Shown here one piece after another: positions 53,657 to 62,326 of a stretch of DNA of 64,000 bases. The notes beneath the pieces were generated by a model. That model ran no database searches. It was not told the DNA's origin and was given only the letters and a program-made list of their open reading frames with translations. The stretch's first letter is position 1. Every line of letters begins with the position of its first letter. A program made the translations under genes and the position numbers. This stretch comes from Eubacterium sp. GTDB lineage: Bacteria; Bacillota; Clostridia; Lachnospirales; Lachnospiraceae. The stretch covers positions 124,001-188,000 of the forward strand of contig JAFRGL010000006.1 of NCBI GenBank assembly GCA_017433825.1, written 5' to 3'.

Positions 53657-53676
53657 TTTTGCTGGAAACAGCAAAA
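53657..53676 (+). other. Leader hairpin in front of tRNA-Pro
   Basis: TTTTGCTG (53657-53664) pairs perfectly with CAGCAAAA (53669-53676) across a GAAA loop; it begins about where transcription should start and ends 2 nt before the mature tRNA. Confidence 0.65.
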
Positions 53677-53678
53677 GA

Positions 53679-53752
53679 CGAAGCGTGGCTCAGTTTGGTA
53701 GAGCGCTGCGTTCGGGACGCAGAGGTCGCAGGTTCAAATCCTGTCGCTTCGA
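53679..53752 (+). tRNA. tRNA-Pro (anticodon CGG)
   Basis: A 74-nt cloverleaf. Acceptor CGAAGCG/CGCTTCG, the C1-G72 pair typical of bacterial proline tRNA, anticodon stem CTGCG/CGCAG closing TTCGGGA with anticodon CGG, and T arm GCAGG TTCAAAT CCTGT. CCA is not encoded. It is a single-gene unit with its own promoter and terminator. Confidence 0.95.
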
Positions 53753-53764
53753 TTTGCATTTTTC

Positions 53765-53797
53765 AAGGGTTTCGGATAATTCCGGAACCCTTTTTTT
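53765..53797 (+). terminator. Terminator of tRNA-Pro
   Basis: Positions 53765-53776 pair with 53781-53792 (one G-U), TAAT loop, seven-T tail. Confidence 0.9.
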
Positions 53798-53849
53798 GCT
53801 GCATGAATGATACCGGATGAATTTTATCACTTTCGGAACAGACTTTTGG

Positions 53850-53878
53850 TTGTATTCACGGCTGACAGCAGTTACAAT
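53850..53878 (+). promoter_or_regulatory. Promoter of the NTF2-like gene
   Basis: TTGTAT (53850-53855), 17 bp, TACAAT (53873-53878), about 40 nt before the start codon at 53919. Confidence 0.55.
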
Positions 53879-53918
53879 AATACATAAGCAATACTGTAAT
53901 AAAGGAAGAACTGTTGTT

Positions 53919-54305
53919 ATGTCATTATTCTCAGGTGAATGGAGTCCGGAAAGCACCCTGAAACAGGCTTTTAAAGATCTGAAAGCCGGAGGTATCGATG
54001 GTGTAAAAAAACATCTTACCGAAAACGCTCTGAAAAAACTGAACAATATCGAAGTCTGGACTACGTACCCGTTGTTTGACATCATTACAAATGCTGTTGC
54101 CGGAAGCAGTAAGGATGAACTGATTAAAGATAAAATAGCCGGATGCGACTGGACTATCGTGGATGTGCTGAAAGGAAAAGAACAGGCAAAAGGCATCGTC
54201 CGTTTCGAACACAAGGACGGATTTTCCGGTACAGTTGATGTGGTTCTGGTTAAAGACGGATTATCATGGAAAATTGACAGCCTGAATTCGCCGAAGCTCG
54301 ATTAA
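53919..54305 (+). CDS. Small NTF2-like protein of unknown function
   Basis: A 128-aa soluble protein. The layout (helices with LKQAFKDLKAGGIDGVKKHL, then paired strands ending VDVVLVKDGLSWKIDSL) is that of small NTF2-like/DUF4878 folds. No active-site motif is seen. The frame opens at 53817, but the promoter at 53850-53878 and AAGGAAG before ATG 53919 rule out the earlier start. It lies 24 nt before the beta-propeller-like gene. Confidence 0.7.
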   Translation: MSLFSGEWSPESTLKQAFKDLKAGGIDGVKKHLTENALKKLNNIEVWTTYPLFDIITNAVAGSSKDELIKDKIAGCDWTIVDVLKGKEQAKGIVRFEHKDGFSGTVDVVLVKDGLSWKIDSLNSPKLD

Positions 54306-54329
54306 GATTCAGTCAGAAAGGATGACATC

Positions 54330-55379
54330 ATGCAAGTGCAAAAATACGCTTCCTGCACATTGAATAAATGCTACTCGATTGCGCCTCTTACCCTGAATGG
54401 TACCGCCCGCATACTTGTTGCAGCTGAAAAGTCGGATCCCTGCCTTCTGTTTGATACGGAAGGAAAGATGGAAGACGTTATCTGGGAAGCACCGGGCGGA
54501 ACCATGTCAATGGTACAGGTGCCGGATAAAAACGGATGGTTCCTGGCAACACACCGTTTTTATTCGCCTGACAACAGTGCGGAAGCGTCTATTGTACTTG
54601 CCCGTCCGGCAGAAGAGGGCTGGAAGATTACCAAGGTAAAAGACCTGCCCTTCTGCCACCGGTTTTCTGTAATTTCCCGGGGAGGTGTACATTTTCTCGT
54701 TGCCTGTACGCTGAAAAGCGGATGCGGATACGACGATGACTGGCGCTTCCCGGGAAAAATTTATGTGGCCAAACTTCCGGATGATCTGGAAAATTACAAT
54801 AAGGACAGACAGATAGAGATGGAAGTGCTTAAGGACGGCCTTTTAAAAAACCACGGCTTCTGTGTGGTAAATACGCCGGAAGGAGACTGCTGCCTTGCGG
54901 GTACGGAAAACGGTATTTACCGTTGTGTGCCGCCCGAAAAAAAAGACGGTGACTGGCAGTGCGAATGTATCCTTGACGAACCGGCAAGCGATATGGTGCC
55001 CTGCGACCTGGACGGAGACGGTAAAGACGAACTGGTAGTGATTGCTCCATTCCATGGCGACCATCTGTCGGTCTGGCATCTGGATGAAAACGGGAAGTAT
55101 TACAGATTCTGGGACTGCCCGTTCGAAACGCCTATGGCCCATGCCATCTGGGCTTACAATATTTATGGTAAAAATACTGCCGTTATCGGCTACAGGAAAG
55201 GCAGAAGGGACCTGCTGGCGCTGACATGCGAAGACGGTGAAATAAAAGTGCATGTACTTGACGAAAACTGCGGACCGGCCAATGTATTCCTTTTTGAAGA
55301 AGAAGGGAAGGTAAAGATGGTTTCGGCAAACCGGGAAACGGATGAGATCGGTTTCTATGTTTTTGAGCCTGAAGCTTAG
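54330..55379 (+). CDS. Cytoplasmic beta-propeller-like protein
   Basis: A 349-aa protein without a signal peptide. It shows repeated four-strand blocks and one FG-GAP-type calcium loop, PCDLDGDGKDELVVIAPF (about residues 225-242), so a propeller fold is probable. The first block starts CYSIAPLTLNGTARILVAAE. No enzyme motif is recognised. It precedes an FGGY kinase and a UlaG lactonase on the same strand (47-nt gap), which suggests a part in the same sugar or sugar-acid pathway, perhaps as ligand binder or lactone/epimer enzyme; that is a guess. Confidence 0.65.
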   Translation: MQVQKYASCTLNKCYSIAPLTLNGTARILVAAEKSDPCLLFDTEGKMEDVIWEAPGGTMSMVQVPDKNGWFLATHRFYSPDNSAEASIVLARPAEEGWKITKVKDLPFCHRFSVISRGGVHFLVACTLKSGCGYDDDWRFPGKIYVAKLPDDLENYNKDRQIEMEVLKDGLLKNHGFCVVNTPEGDCCLAGTENGIYRCVPPEKKDGDWQCECILDEPASDMVPCDLDGDGKDELVVIAPFHGDHLSVWHLDENGKYYRFWDCPFETPMAHAIWAYNIYGKNTAVIGYRKGRRDLLALTCEDGEIKVHVLDENCGPANVFLFEEEGKVKMVSANRETDEIGFYVFEPEA

Positions 55380-55425
55380 CCGGGAGAATTAACCCGTTTG
55401 TAATATTTCACCGAAAGGAGTCTGA

Positions 55426-56901
55426 ATGAACATCCTGGCAATCGATACGGGCACATCCGGAATGAAAGCAGTGCTTTTTGACCGGGAAGGCAGAATACGG
55501 ATTGAAAAACAGGTTCATTACAGCCCGGTCTACTACGAAGACGGCAGGGTTGAAGAGAATGCGGAAGACTGGAAGAAGGCGCTGTATTCCGTTTCATCAG
55601 AGGTGATGAAAGAAGCCCGCAGGCTGGATCTGATTCCAGACGCACTGGTGCAGACAGCCCAGCGTTCTTCCGTTATACCTTTTGATGCTGATAACAGGCC
55701 GCTTGCACCGGCCATCATGTGGCAGGATAAACGGACCAATGAACTGTGCAGGGAACTTTCCGCATATGATGATGAAGTGTTTGAACGCTGCAAATGCCGG
55801 ATAAACCCGGTGTTCGCAGCAGCAAAAATGCGCTGGTTCCGGTACTTTATGCCGCATATATATGAAAAAACTGCTCGGTTTATGGTGATACCGGATTATC
55901 TTGCCTTTCTCATTACAGGTGAACTGTTTACGGACTATACCTACGGAAGCAGGACGCTTCTGATGAACATGCAAACCCACGAATGGGATGACAGGCTGCT
56001 TTCGATTTTCGGTGTGGAGAAGGACAAACTGGTACGTATCGTGCCTGCCGGCAGTATCTGCGGCACCGTATCCGCTCCTTTTTCGCATGAAACAGGGATT
56101 CCTCCCGGAATACCCTATATATCAGCCGGAGGAGACCAGCAGTGCAGCGCGGCCGGCCAGGGTGTGGTCAAACCGGGAATGGTTTCCGTAACCGTCGGCA
56201 CTGGCGGGTTTATCGAAACTGCGGCTGACGGGCTTCCGGAAAACCTTAAAAAGGATGTTGTCTGTAATGATGCGTCCATTCCGGGCCAGTATATACTGGA
56301 AACCAGTGTTTTAACGTGCTGTGCTGCCTATGACTGGTTCCGTGAAGAGTTTTATCCGCATGCTTCCTTTGACGAACTTGATTCGGAAGTCATCTCATCC
56401 CCGCCGGGAGCCGGAGGGGTTATATGCATTCCTTATTTTCAGGGAAGATCCACCCCTGACTGGAACAGCGAAGCAAAGGGACATTTTTTAAATCTCACCC
56501 TGGGTACAGGAAAGAGAGACCTGCTGCGCAGCCTTCTGGAAGGCATTTGTTTTGAAATCAGGAACGGACTTGAAACATTAAAACAGTACACACCGCTTTC
56601 GGATATAACAATCAACGGCGGCCTTTCGGAAAGCCCGGTATTTAACCGGATTCTTGCGGATATCTGTGAAAGACGGATTATCCGGACCGGACAGACGGAT
56701 GCAGCGGCAAAAGGTGCATGGATTGCAGCGGCTGCAGCACTGAAGCTTTATGACAGTGTACCGGATGCTTATGAAAGGGTAAGCGGCAGAAATGAGTTTA
56801 CGGTTTTCGAACCGGGTCAAACAGACGGCTTTTACCGAAACCGCTTTGAAGAAATGAACAGACTATATAAGTGCATCTATAAGGAGGACGAGCTGCTGTA
56901 A
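55426..56901 (+). CDS. FGGY-family carbohydrate kinase
   Basis: A 491-aa sugar kinase of the xylulokinase/ribulokinase group. The phosphate-1 motif is LAIDTGTSGMKAVLFD, the central AIMWQDKRTN holds the substrate region, and VTVGTGGFIETAADG with INGGLSESPVFNRILAD forms the second ATP domain. Substrate cannot be read from the sequence. The stop codon is directly followed by the ulaG start codon, so the two enzymes are made together and probably act in sequence. Confidence 0.88.
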   Translation: MNILAIDTGTSGMKAVLFDREGRIRIEKQVHYSPVYYEDGRVEENAEDWKKALYSVSSEVMKEARRLDLIPDALVQTAQRSSVIPFDADNRPLAPAIMWQDKRTNELCRELSAYDDEVFERCKCRINPVFAAAKMRWFRYFMPHIYEKTARFMVIPDYLAFLITGELFTDYTYGSRTLLMNMQTHEWDDRLLSIFGVEKDKLVRIVPAGSICGTVSAPFSHETGIPPGIPYISAGGDQQCSAAGQGVVKPGMVSVTVGTGGFIETAADGLPENLKKDVVCNDASIPGQYILETSVLTCCAAYDWFREEFYPHASFDELDSEVISSPPGAGGVICIPYFQGRSTPDWNSEAKGHFLNLTLGTGKRDLLRSLLEGICFEIRNGLETLKQYTPLSDITINGGLSESPVFNRILADICERRIIRTGQTDAAAKGAWIAAAAALKLYDSVPDAYERVSGRNEFTVFEPGQTDGFYRNRFEEMNRLYKCIYKEDELL

Positions 56902-58005
56902 ATGAGCAAAATAAGCGAAATGACGAGAGATTCCTGGATAAAGAACACTTTTCCGGAATGGGGAACCTGGCTGGTGGAAGATATTGAAAATGAAACCGTA
57001 AAGCCCGGAAATACCGCCATGTGGTGGCTGGGGTGTACCGGCATCTGGTTCAAGACACCCGGGAACTGCAGCATTACCGTGGATTTGTGGTGCGGCAACG
57101 GCAAAAGAACCCATGGCGACGGGAAGATGAAGCCGGGCCATCAGATGGCAAATATGTGCGGTGCACGTGCCATGCAGCCGAACTTAAGGAATATCCCCTT
57201 TGTAATCGATCCGTTTGCTTTCCATGCTGTGGATGCAGTTCTGGCCACGCATTATCATCAGGATCATATGTCGCCGGAGTGGGCGGCCCATGTAATAAAA
57301 AGCGGTATGACCACAAATGATGCGTCAGGGAAGGAAATACCGGTCCCATTCATAGGACCCTTGAAGGCAGTTGAAACGTGGGTCAGCTGGGGCGTGCCCG
57401 AAGAACGCTGTAAAGTGGTAAAACCCGGTGATGTAATCAGGATTAAAGATGTGGAAATTGTCTGTCTCGACAGTTTTGACAGAACATGTATCGTTACGAC
57501 GGACTCCACCGGCCCGGACAGGGAAGAACTGGCCGGAATCTGTCCGACAGATATGGATGAGAAGGCGGTGAACTACCTGCTGAAAACACCGGGCGGCAAT
57601 ATTTATCACTCGGGTGATTCACATTTTTCCATTTATTACGCGAAACACGGGAAGGATTATGACATCGACGTTGCTTTCGGCTCCTTTGGTGAAAACCCGG
57701 TAGGCATGCAGGATAAGATGACTTCTGTGGATATACTCAGGATGGCGGAAAGCCTGCGCTGCAGGGTGGTTGTGCCGGTGCACTGGGATGTCTGGACGAA
57801 TTTCCAGGCGGACTGTGAAGAGATAAGGCTGCTGTATGACTTTAAAAAGGACAGGAATGAATATAAATTCCATCCGTTTTTCTGGCAGGTGGGCGGCAAG
57901 TACACGTATCCCGCAGATAAGGATAAAATGTATTATCATCATCCCCGGGGCTTTGATGACTGCTTTGAAAATCCGCAGAATATTCCCTACCGTTCCTGTC
58001 TGTAA
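56902..58005 (+). CDS. ulaG: L-ascorbate 6-phosphate lactonase-like protein
   Basis: A 367-aa metallo-beta-lactamase-fold protein that matches E. coli UlaG along its length: [26 protein letters not shown], the metal site [29 protein letters not shown] and the C-terminal HYPRGFDD-like [10 protein letters not shown]. UlaG opens the lactone of L-ascorbate 6-phosphate. Here an FGGY kinase replaces the PTS as the likely source of the phosphorylated lactone. It starts immediately after the kinase stop codon. Confidence 0.9.
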   Translation: MSKISEMTRDSWIKNTFPEWGTWLVEDIENETVKPGNTAMWWLGCTGIWFKTPGNCSITVDLWCGNGKRTHGDGKMKPGHQMANMCGARAMQPNLRNIPFVIDPFAFHAVDAVLATHYHQDHMSPEWAAHVIKSGMTTNDASGKEIPVPFIGPLKAVETWVSWGVPEERCKVVKPGDVIRIKDVEIVCLDSFDRTCIVTTDSTGPDREELAGICPTDMDEKAVNYLLKTPGGNIYHSGDSHFSIYYAKHGKDYDIDVAFGSFGENPVGMQDKMTSVDILRMAESLRCRVVVPVHWDVWTNFQADCEEIRLLYDFKKDRNEYKFHPFFWQVGGKYTYPADKDKMYYHHPRGFDDCFENPQNIPYRSCL

Positions 58006-58045
58006 AAAAAACGTACGGTTACGAACTGTAACCGTACGTTTTTTT
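58005..58045. terminator. Bidirectional terminator after ulaG, perfect 18-bp stem
   Basis: 58005-58022 pairs with 58028-58045 across a GAACT loop, with A/T runs on both sides. It ends ulaG on the plus strand and the Pr6Pr-like gene on the minus strand. Confidence 0.95.
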
Positions 58046-58691
58046 AATTTCTGAAAGACAGTTTCCTGTTAATTCCCCAGAGAAGCCAGGCGAAAAGCCA
58101 GGTGACGACGATGAAGATGCCGAAGATGGCAAATCCTATCGGATACCCCCAGTTTACAAAACCGTACCAGTCATTGCTGTAAGGCCATTCGCCAATACCG
58201 TTGATGAACAGGTTCAGGGCATAGCATACGCCGTAGACAACCGTGGGCAGGGCGGCAAGAAGGGTGAACCGGAAAGGGGCTTTCCCGCTGCCGGGGAAGG
58301 GAAGCAGGAAGAAGTCCACAAGGGCCAGAAGCGGTACGACAAGGTGGAACAGGAAATTCGAACCCATATACATAAACCGCAGACCGTACAGGGGACCGAA
58401 AAACAGCAGAACCACCAGAAACGTAAGGCCAGTGGCGGCTGCAGTCATCAGTTTTCCCGCAAACAGGGGTTTGGTAAGCTTTCCCGAACGAAGAATCCGG
58501 ATACAGGTAAGAAGACCGGTGAGACCGCAGAATACATTGGAAAGAGTGGTATAATACCGCAGGCTCAGCCATCCGCCGGACAAAAGGATACCGCTCTGAC
58601 CCCTCCGTGTAAAGATGATTACCATGCCTGCAATGACCAGGACGGTAATAATCAGATTCAAAACAAACGTCAGACGAAGATTCTTTTTCAT
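58044..58691 (-). CDS. Pr6Pr-like integral membrane protein
   Basis: A 215-aa membrane protein with six predicted helices. Strings RYYTTLSNVFCGLTGLL, FHLVVPLLALVDFFLLP and FVNWGYPIGFAIF fit the Pr6Pr/FAR-17a-like group. Function is unknown. The frame opens at 58733, but AAGGA upstream of ATG 58691 and the positive-inside MKKNLRL start fit better. It stands alone on the minus strand. Confidence 0.7.
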   Translation of the reverse strand: MKKNLRLTFVLNLIITVLVIAGMVIIFTRRGQSGILLSGGWLSLRYYTTLSNVFCGLTGLLTCIRILRSGKLTKPLFAGKLMTAAATGLTFLVVLLFFGPLYGLRFMYMGSNFLFHLVVPLLALVDFFLLPFPGSGKAPFRFTLLAALPTVVYGVCYALNLFINGIGEWPYSNDWYGFVNWGYPIGFAIFGIFIVVTWLFAWLLWGINRKLSFRN

Positions 58692-58814
58692 ATCTTTCGC
58701 AATCCTTTTTTTTTTAGTTCTTTCTGTGCACAAATATACAAAGCCTGAATCATCATTTCTTTGTTATATTTAACCAAAATATAAATTTGAATTGTAAATT
58801 AATGCAAAGATGCG

Positions 58815-58843
58815 TTGTGCTATTCTTTTTGTGGTGATAAAAT
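58815..58843 (+). promoter_or_regulatory. Promoter of the third UroD-fold gene
   Basis: TTGTGC (58815-58820), 17 bp, TAAAAT (58838-58843), about 48 nt before the start codon. Confidence 0.55.
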
Positions 58844-58890
58844 ACATGCAGCAGGAATATTTTATCTTTCAGAAGTAAAGGAGAAGAACA

Positions 58891-59883
58891 ATGTACAAGC
58901 TGAGTGAGAAGGAAAACCTGATGCGTATTCTGGACGGTCAGGAACCTGAATTTCTGCCCAAGTATGATTTCTGGGGCTGGGGCTGCGGCCTTCCGATGCA
59001 GACCGGCAAAAAGAGCCCAGACGGATACATGCTGGATGAGTTCGGCGTGGAACTGACAACTACGGAAGCTTCCATGGGCGGCTTCATGCCTGTACCGGGA
59101 AGAATTTTCCTGGATGACATTACAAAATGGCGCGACGTGGTAAAGGCACCGGATGTATCCGAGATGGATTTTGAACGTCTGGCAGCGGAGGCCCTGAAGG
59201 ATAAGGACTGGGAGCATAACCCGGTTATCCTTCATAATGGCGGATACTTCATGACCCTGATGAACATGATGGGCTTTGCGGACGGCCTGATGGCCATGAT
59301 AGAAGAGCCGGAAGAAGTCTACGCCCTGTTCGAATACCTGAATGAATACTATATGGAAAAGGAAAAAGGACTGCTGAAGTATTTCCACGGCGATGTATAT
59401 GAACTGGCGGATGATACGGCAGCCAATGACTTCCCCTTCATTTCCAGGGATGTTTACCGGGAACTGGTAATGCCCTTCGCGAAGAAGGAAGCGGATCTGG
59501 CCAGGGACGCAGGCCTGAAGATAGGCATGCATGACTGCGGCAAGGCCGGCTGCTTCATTGATGACTGGCTTGAGATGGGCGTATGTATCTGGGAGCCCGC
59601 GCAGACCAGCAACGACATTCTGGGCATCAAGGAGAAATACCAGGGTAAGCTGACCATAGCCGGCGGCTGGGACAACCAGGGACCGATTTCCTACCCGGAT
59701 ACCCCGGACGAGGAGCTGGAGCAGGGCCTGAAGGATTATATTGATGCTATGGCTCCGAACGGCGGGTTCTGCTATATGGCAGTAGTAGTCGGTTCTGCAG
59801 GAGAGGAAACCTTTGACCGTAAGATGAAACTCGTTGACCGTGTCTATCAGGAATACGGCAGGGACTGGTATTCAAGACACTGA
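58891..59883 (+). CDS. UroD-fold methyltransferase-like protein (third copy)
   Basis: A 330-aa member of the uroporphyrinogen decarboxylase superfamily, more distant from the two proteins at 35.7-37.9 kb. It keeps the HXC zinc motif (IGMHDCGKAG), the following WEPAQTSNDI strand and the C-terminal GGWDNQGPISYPD. The N-terminal region is short. AAAGGAG precedes the start. It is a single-gene unit 20 kb away from the pair, so a different substrate is likely. Confidence 0.8.
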   Translation: MYKLSEKENLMRILDGQEPEFLPKYDFWGWGCGLPMQTGKKSPDGYMLDEFGVELTTTEASMGGFMPVPGRIFLDDITKWRDVVKAPDVSEMDFERLAAEALKDKDWEHNPVILHNGGYFMTLMNMMGFADGLMAMIEEPEEVYALFEYLNEYYMEKEKGLLKYFHGDVYELADDTAANDFPFISRDVYRELVMPFAKKEADLARDAGLKIGMHDCGKAGCFIDDWLEMGVCIWEPAQTSNDILGIKEKYQGKLTIAGGWDNQGPISYPDTPDEELEQGLKDYIDAMAPNGGFCYMAVVVGSAGEETFDRKMKLVDRVYQEYGRDWYSRH

Positions 59884-59960
59884 TTTATCGTCAAAACCAC
59901 TTAAAGGCGGCAGAATATGCCGCCTTTTTTAATATTAATCAGAAAAAATGAATAAATGAA

Positions 59961-59989
59961 TTGACAAAGGCAGAAGAATTCAGTATAAC
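59961..59989 (+). promoter_or_regulatory. Promoter of the RlmI-like methyltransferase gene
   Basis: A consensus TTGACA (59961-59966), 17 bp, TATAAC (59984-59989). Transcription should start near 59996, so coding cannot begin at the TTG in this box. Confidence 0.7.
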
Positions 59990-60104
59990 AGTTTCTAATA
60001 GGTTGCAGTCGGGCGAAAATGACGGAAAAGGAATGAAATCCTTCAAAAATGACAGAAAAGACAGCCTGCTGCATGAGAATGAGGACAAAGGACGGACGAA
60101 CCAC

Positions 60105-60965
60105 ATGCTGCTTGCAGACGGCTGGAAAGACTATGAGGTCATCGATACCTCTGACGGCGAAAAACTGGAACGCTGGGGAAAATACATCCTCGTAAGGCCC
60201 GATCCCCAGGTTATCTGGAAAACAGAACGGACACATCCTTTATGGAAAAAACCGAATGCCGTTTACCACAGAAGCTCAAAAGGCGGGGGAGAGTGGGAGT
60301 TTATCAGCCTTCCGGATGAATGGCGTATACATTACCGCAGCCTGACGTTCCTTTTAAAGCCTTTCAGTTTCAAGCATACCGGACTGTTCCCGGAACAGGC
60401 AGTCAACTGGGACTGGATGGCGGAAAAGGTAAGGTCCGCAGGACGTCCGGTTAAAGCGCTGAATCTGTTTGCCTATACCGGCGGCGCTACGCTGGCCCTT
60501 GCTTCCGCAGGCGCTTCGGTTACGCATGTGGATGCCTCAAAGGGCATGGTTTCCTGGGCAAAGGAAAATGCAGCTGCCAGCGGGCTTTCCGATAAACCCA
60601 TCCGCTGGCTTGTGGATGACTGCAAAAAGTTTGTGGAACGGGAAATCCGCCGGGGCAGCACCTACGATGCCATTGTGCTGGACCCGCCTTCCTATGGCAG
60701 GGGTCCGAAGGGGGAAATCTGGAAGATGGAAGATTCCATATATGATTTCCTGCTGCATATCCGGCAGATTGTGTCTGATAATCCGCTTTTTATTGTCATA
60801 AACTCCTATACCACCGGTCTGGCGCCTGCGGTACTGACGTATCTGTTTTCCGCCGCCTTCGGTGACCTGAAAGGGAAGACGGTTTCTGAAGAAATCGGAC
60901 TGCCCGTTACTTCGAATAAACTCGTGCTTCCCTGCGGCGCCTGCGGCAGATGGATGCCTGATTAA
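60105..60965 (+). CDS. RlmI-like class I SAM-dependent methyltransferase
   Basis: A 286-aa RNA methyltransferase-like protein. Family strings KLERWGKYILVRPDPQVIW, FPEQAVNWDWM, LNLFAYTGGATLALASAGA (SAM loop) and VLDPPSYGRGPKGE (motif IV, DPP) are intact. The open frame begins at a TTG at 59961, but that triplet is part of a promoter -35 box, so ATG 60105 is preferred; ATG 60033 is the alternative. The substrate is probably rRNA cytosine, as for RlmI, but this is inference. Confidence 0.82.
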   Translation: MLLADGWKDYEVIDTSDGEKLERWGKYILVRPDPQVIWKTERTHPLWKKPNAVYHRSSKGGGEWEFISLPDEWRIHYRSLTFLLKPFSFKHTGLFPEQAVNWDWMAEKVRSAGRPVKALNLFAYTGGATLALASAGASVTHVDASKGMVSWAKENAAASGLSDKPIRWLVDDCKKFVEREIRRGSTYDAIVLDPPSYGRGPKGEIWKMEDSIYDFLLHIRQIVSDNPLFIVINSYTTGLAPAVLTYLFSAAFGDLKGKTVSEEIGLPVTSNKLVLPCGACGRWMPD

Positions 60966-60997
60966 GAAATACAATCCGTGAAAGAAGGAAAAGAACT

Positions 60998-62287
60998 ATG
61001 GTACCCTACAAAAACCTCTCAAACCCGGAACTGGAAAGCCTGAAATTCAAGCTTCAGCAGGAATATGACTGGATCAAGGCCAGCGGGCTGTCCCTGGATA
61101 TGTCCAGAGGCAAACCCTCCAAGGCCCAGCTGGACCTTTCAGACGGCCTGCTGAATTCCCTGAAATCCAACGCGGACTGTATTGATGAGAATCATCTGGA
61201 CTGCCGCAATTACGGCGAAATGGAAGGCACACCGGAAGCCAGGAGGCTGATGGCGGCCATGATGGGCGTGAACCCGGACCACGTTATCGTCCTGGGCAAC
61301 GCCAGCCTGAACATTATGTTTGACAATATCTCCCGGGCGTTTACCCACGGCATCTGCGGCAACGCTCCCTGGGGCTTGAATTCGAAAATCCGTTTCTTAT
61401 GCCCGGTGCCCGGCTACGACCGGCATTTTGCCATGACCGAGTACTTCGGCATAGAAATGATCAATATCCCGATGCACGAAACCGGTCCGGATATGGACAT
61501 GGTGGAAGAGTATGTCAACAATGATTCCACCATAAAGGGAATGTGGTGCGTACCGAAATATTCCAACCCGCAAGGTATTACCTATTCCATGGAAACGGTG
61601 GACCGTATTGCGTCCCTGAAACCCGCGGCTCCGGATTTCCGGCTTTTCTGGGACAATGCTTATGTGATTCACAGCCTGTACGAGCCGGACGAGCGGGATT
61701 TCCTGCCGGAAATCTTCGCGGAATGCGCGAAATACGGCAACGAAGACATGGTATATGAATTCTGCTCGACCTCCAAGGTCAGCTACGCAGGCGCTGGTAT
61801 TTCCGCGATTGCGGCTTCCCCGAGGAACCTGGCGGATATCAAAAACCATATGAAATACCAGACCATCAGCCATGATAAAATCAACCAGCTGCGGCATGTA
61901 AAATTCTTTAAGGATTTCGAAGGAATGAAGGAACACATGAAGGAACACGCAAGGATCCTCCGTCCGAAATTCCAGCTGGTGGATGAAGTGCTGACCAGGG
62001 AACTGGGCGGCCTGGAAATCGGGTCCTGGATTAACCCGAGGGGCGGCTATTTCATTTCCTTTGAAGCAAATGAAGGCTGTGCGAAGGAAATCGTCCGCCT
62101 TGCCCATGAAGCGGGCCTGGTGCTGACTCCCGCCGGATCAGCCTTCCCGTATCATGACGATCCGCTGGACACCAATATCCGTATTGCGCCCAGCCTTCCG
62201 GAGCTGGATGAACTTGACAGGGCTCTGGAAGTATTTACTACTTGCGTAAAGCTGGTAAGTGTTGATAAAATACTTTCTGAAAGATAA
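60998..62287 (+). CDS. Class I aminotransferase, aspartate type Ic
   Basis: A 429-aa PLP aminotransferase of the group sometimes named Aminotran_MocR (aspartate aminotransferase Ic). The PLP Lys is in EFCSTSKVSYAGAG, the FWDNAYVIHSLY segment holds the phosphate/ring Asp and Tyr, and NYGEMEGTPEARRLMA and RIAPSLPELDEL flank the active site. It probably makes aspartate or a related amino acid. AAGGAAAAG precedes the start. It is followed by ddl after 39 nt. Confidence 0.9.
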   Translation: MVPYKNLSNPELESLKFKLQQEYDWIKASGLSLDMSRGKPSKAQLDLSDGLLNSLKSNADCIDENHLDCRNYGEMEGTPEARRLMAAMMGVNPDHVIVLGNASLNIMFDNISRAFTHGICGNAPWGLNSKIRFLCPVPGYDRHFAMTEYFGIEMINIPMHETGPDMDMVEEYVNNDSTIKGMWCVPKYSNPQGITYSMETVDRIASLKPAAPDFRLFWDNAYVIHSLYEPDERDFLPEIFAECAKYGNEDMVYEFCSTSKVSYAGAGISAIAASPRNLADIKNHMKYQTISHDKINQLRHVKFFKDFEGMKEHMKEHARILRPKFQLVDEVLTRELGGLEIGSWINPRGGYFISFEANEGCAKEIVRLAHEAGLVLTPAGSAFPYHDDPLDTNIRIAPSLPELDELDRALEVFTTCVKLVSVDKILSER

Positions 62288-62326
62288 AACCTTTAAGCCC
62301 GTTTATCCGGGCGGAAAGAAGTAAGT

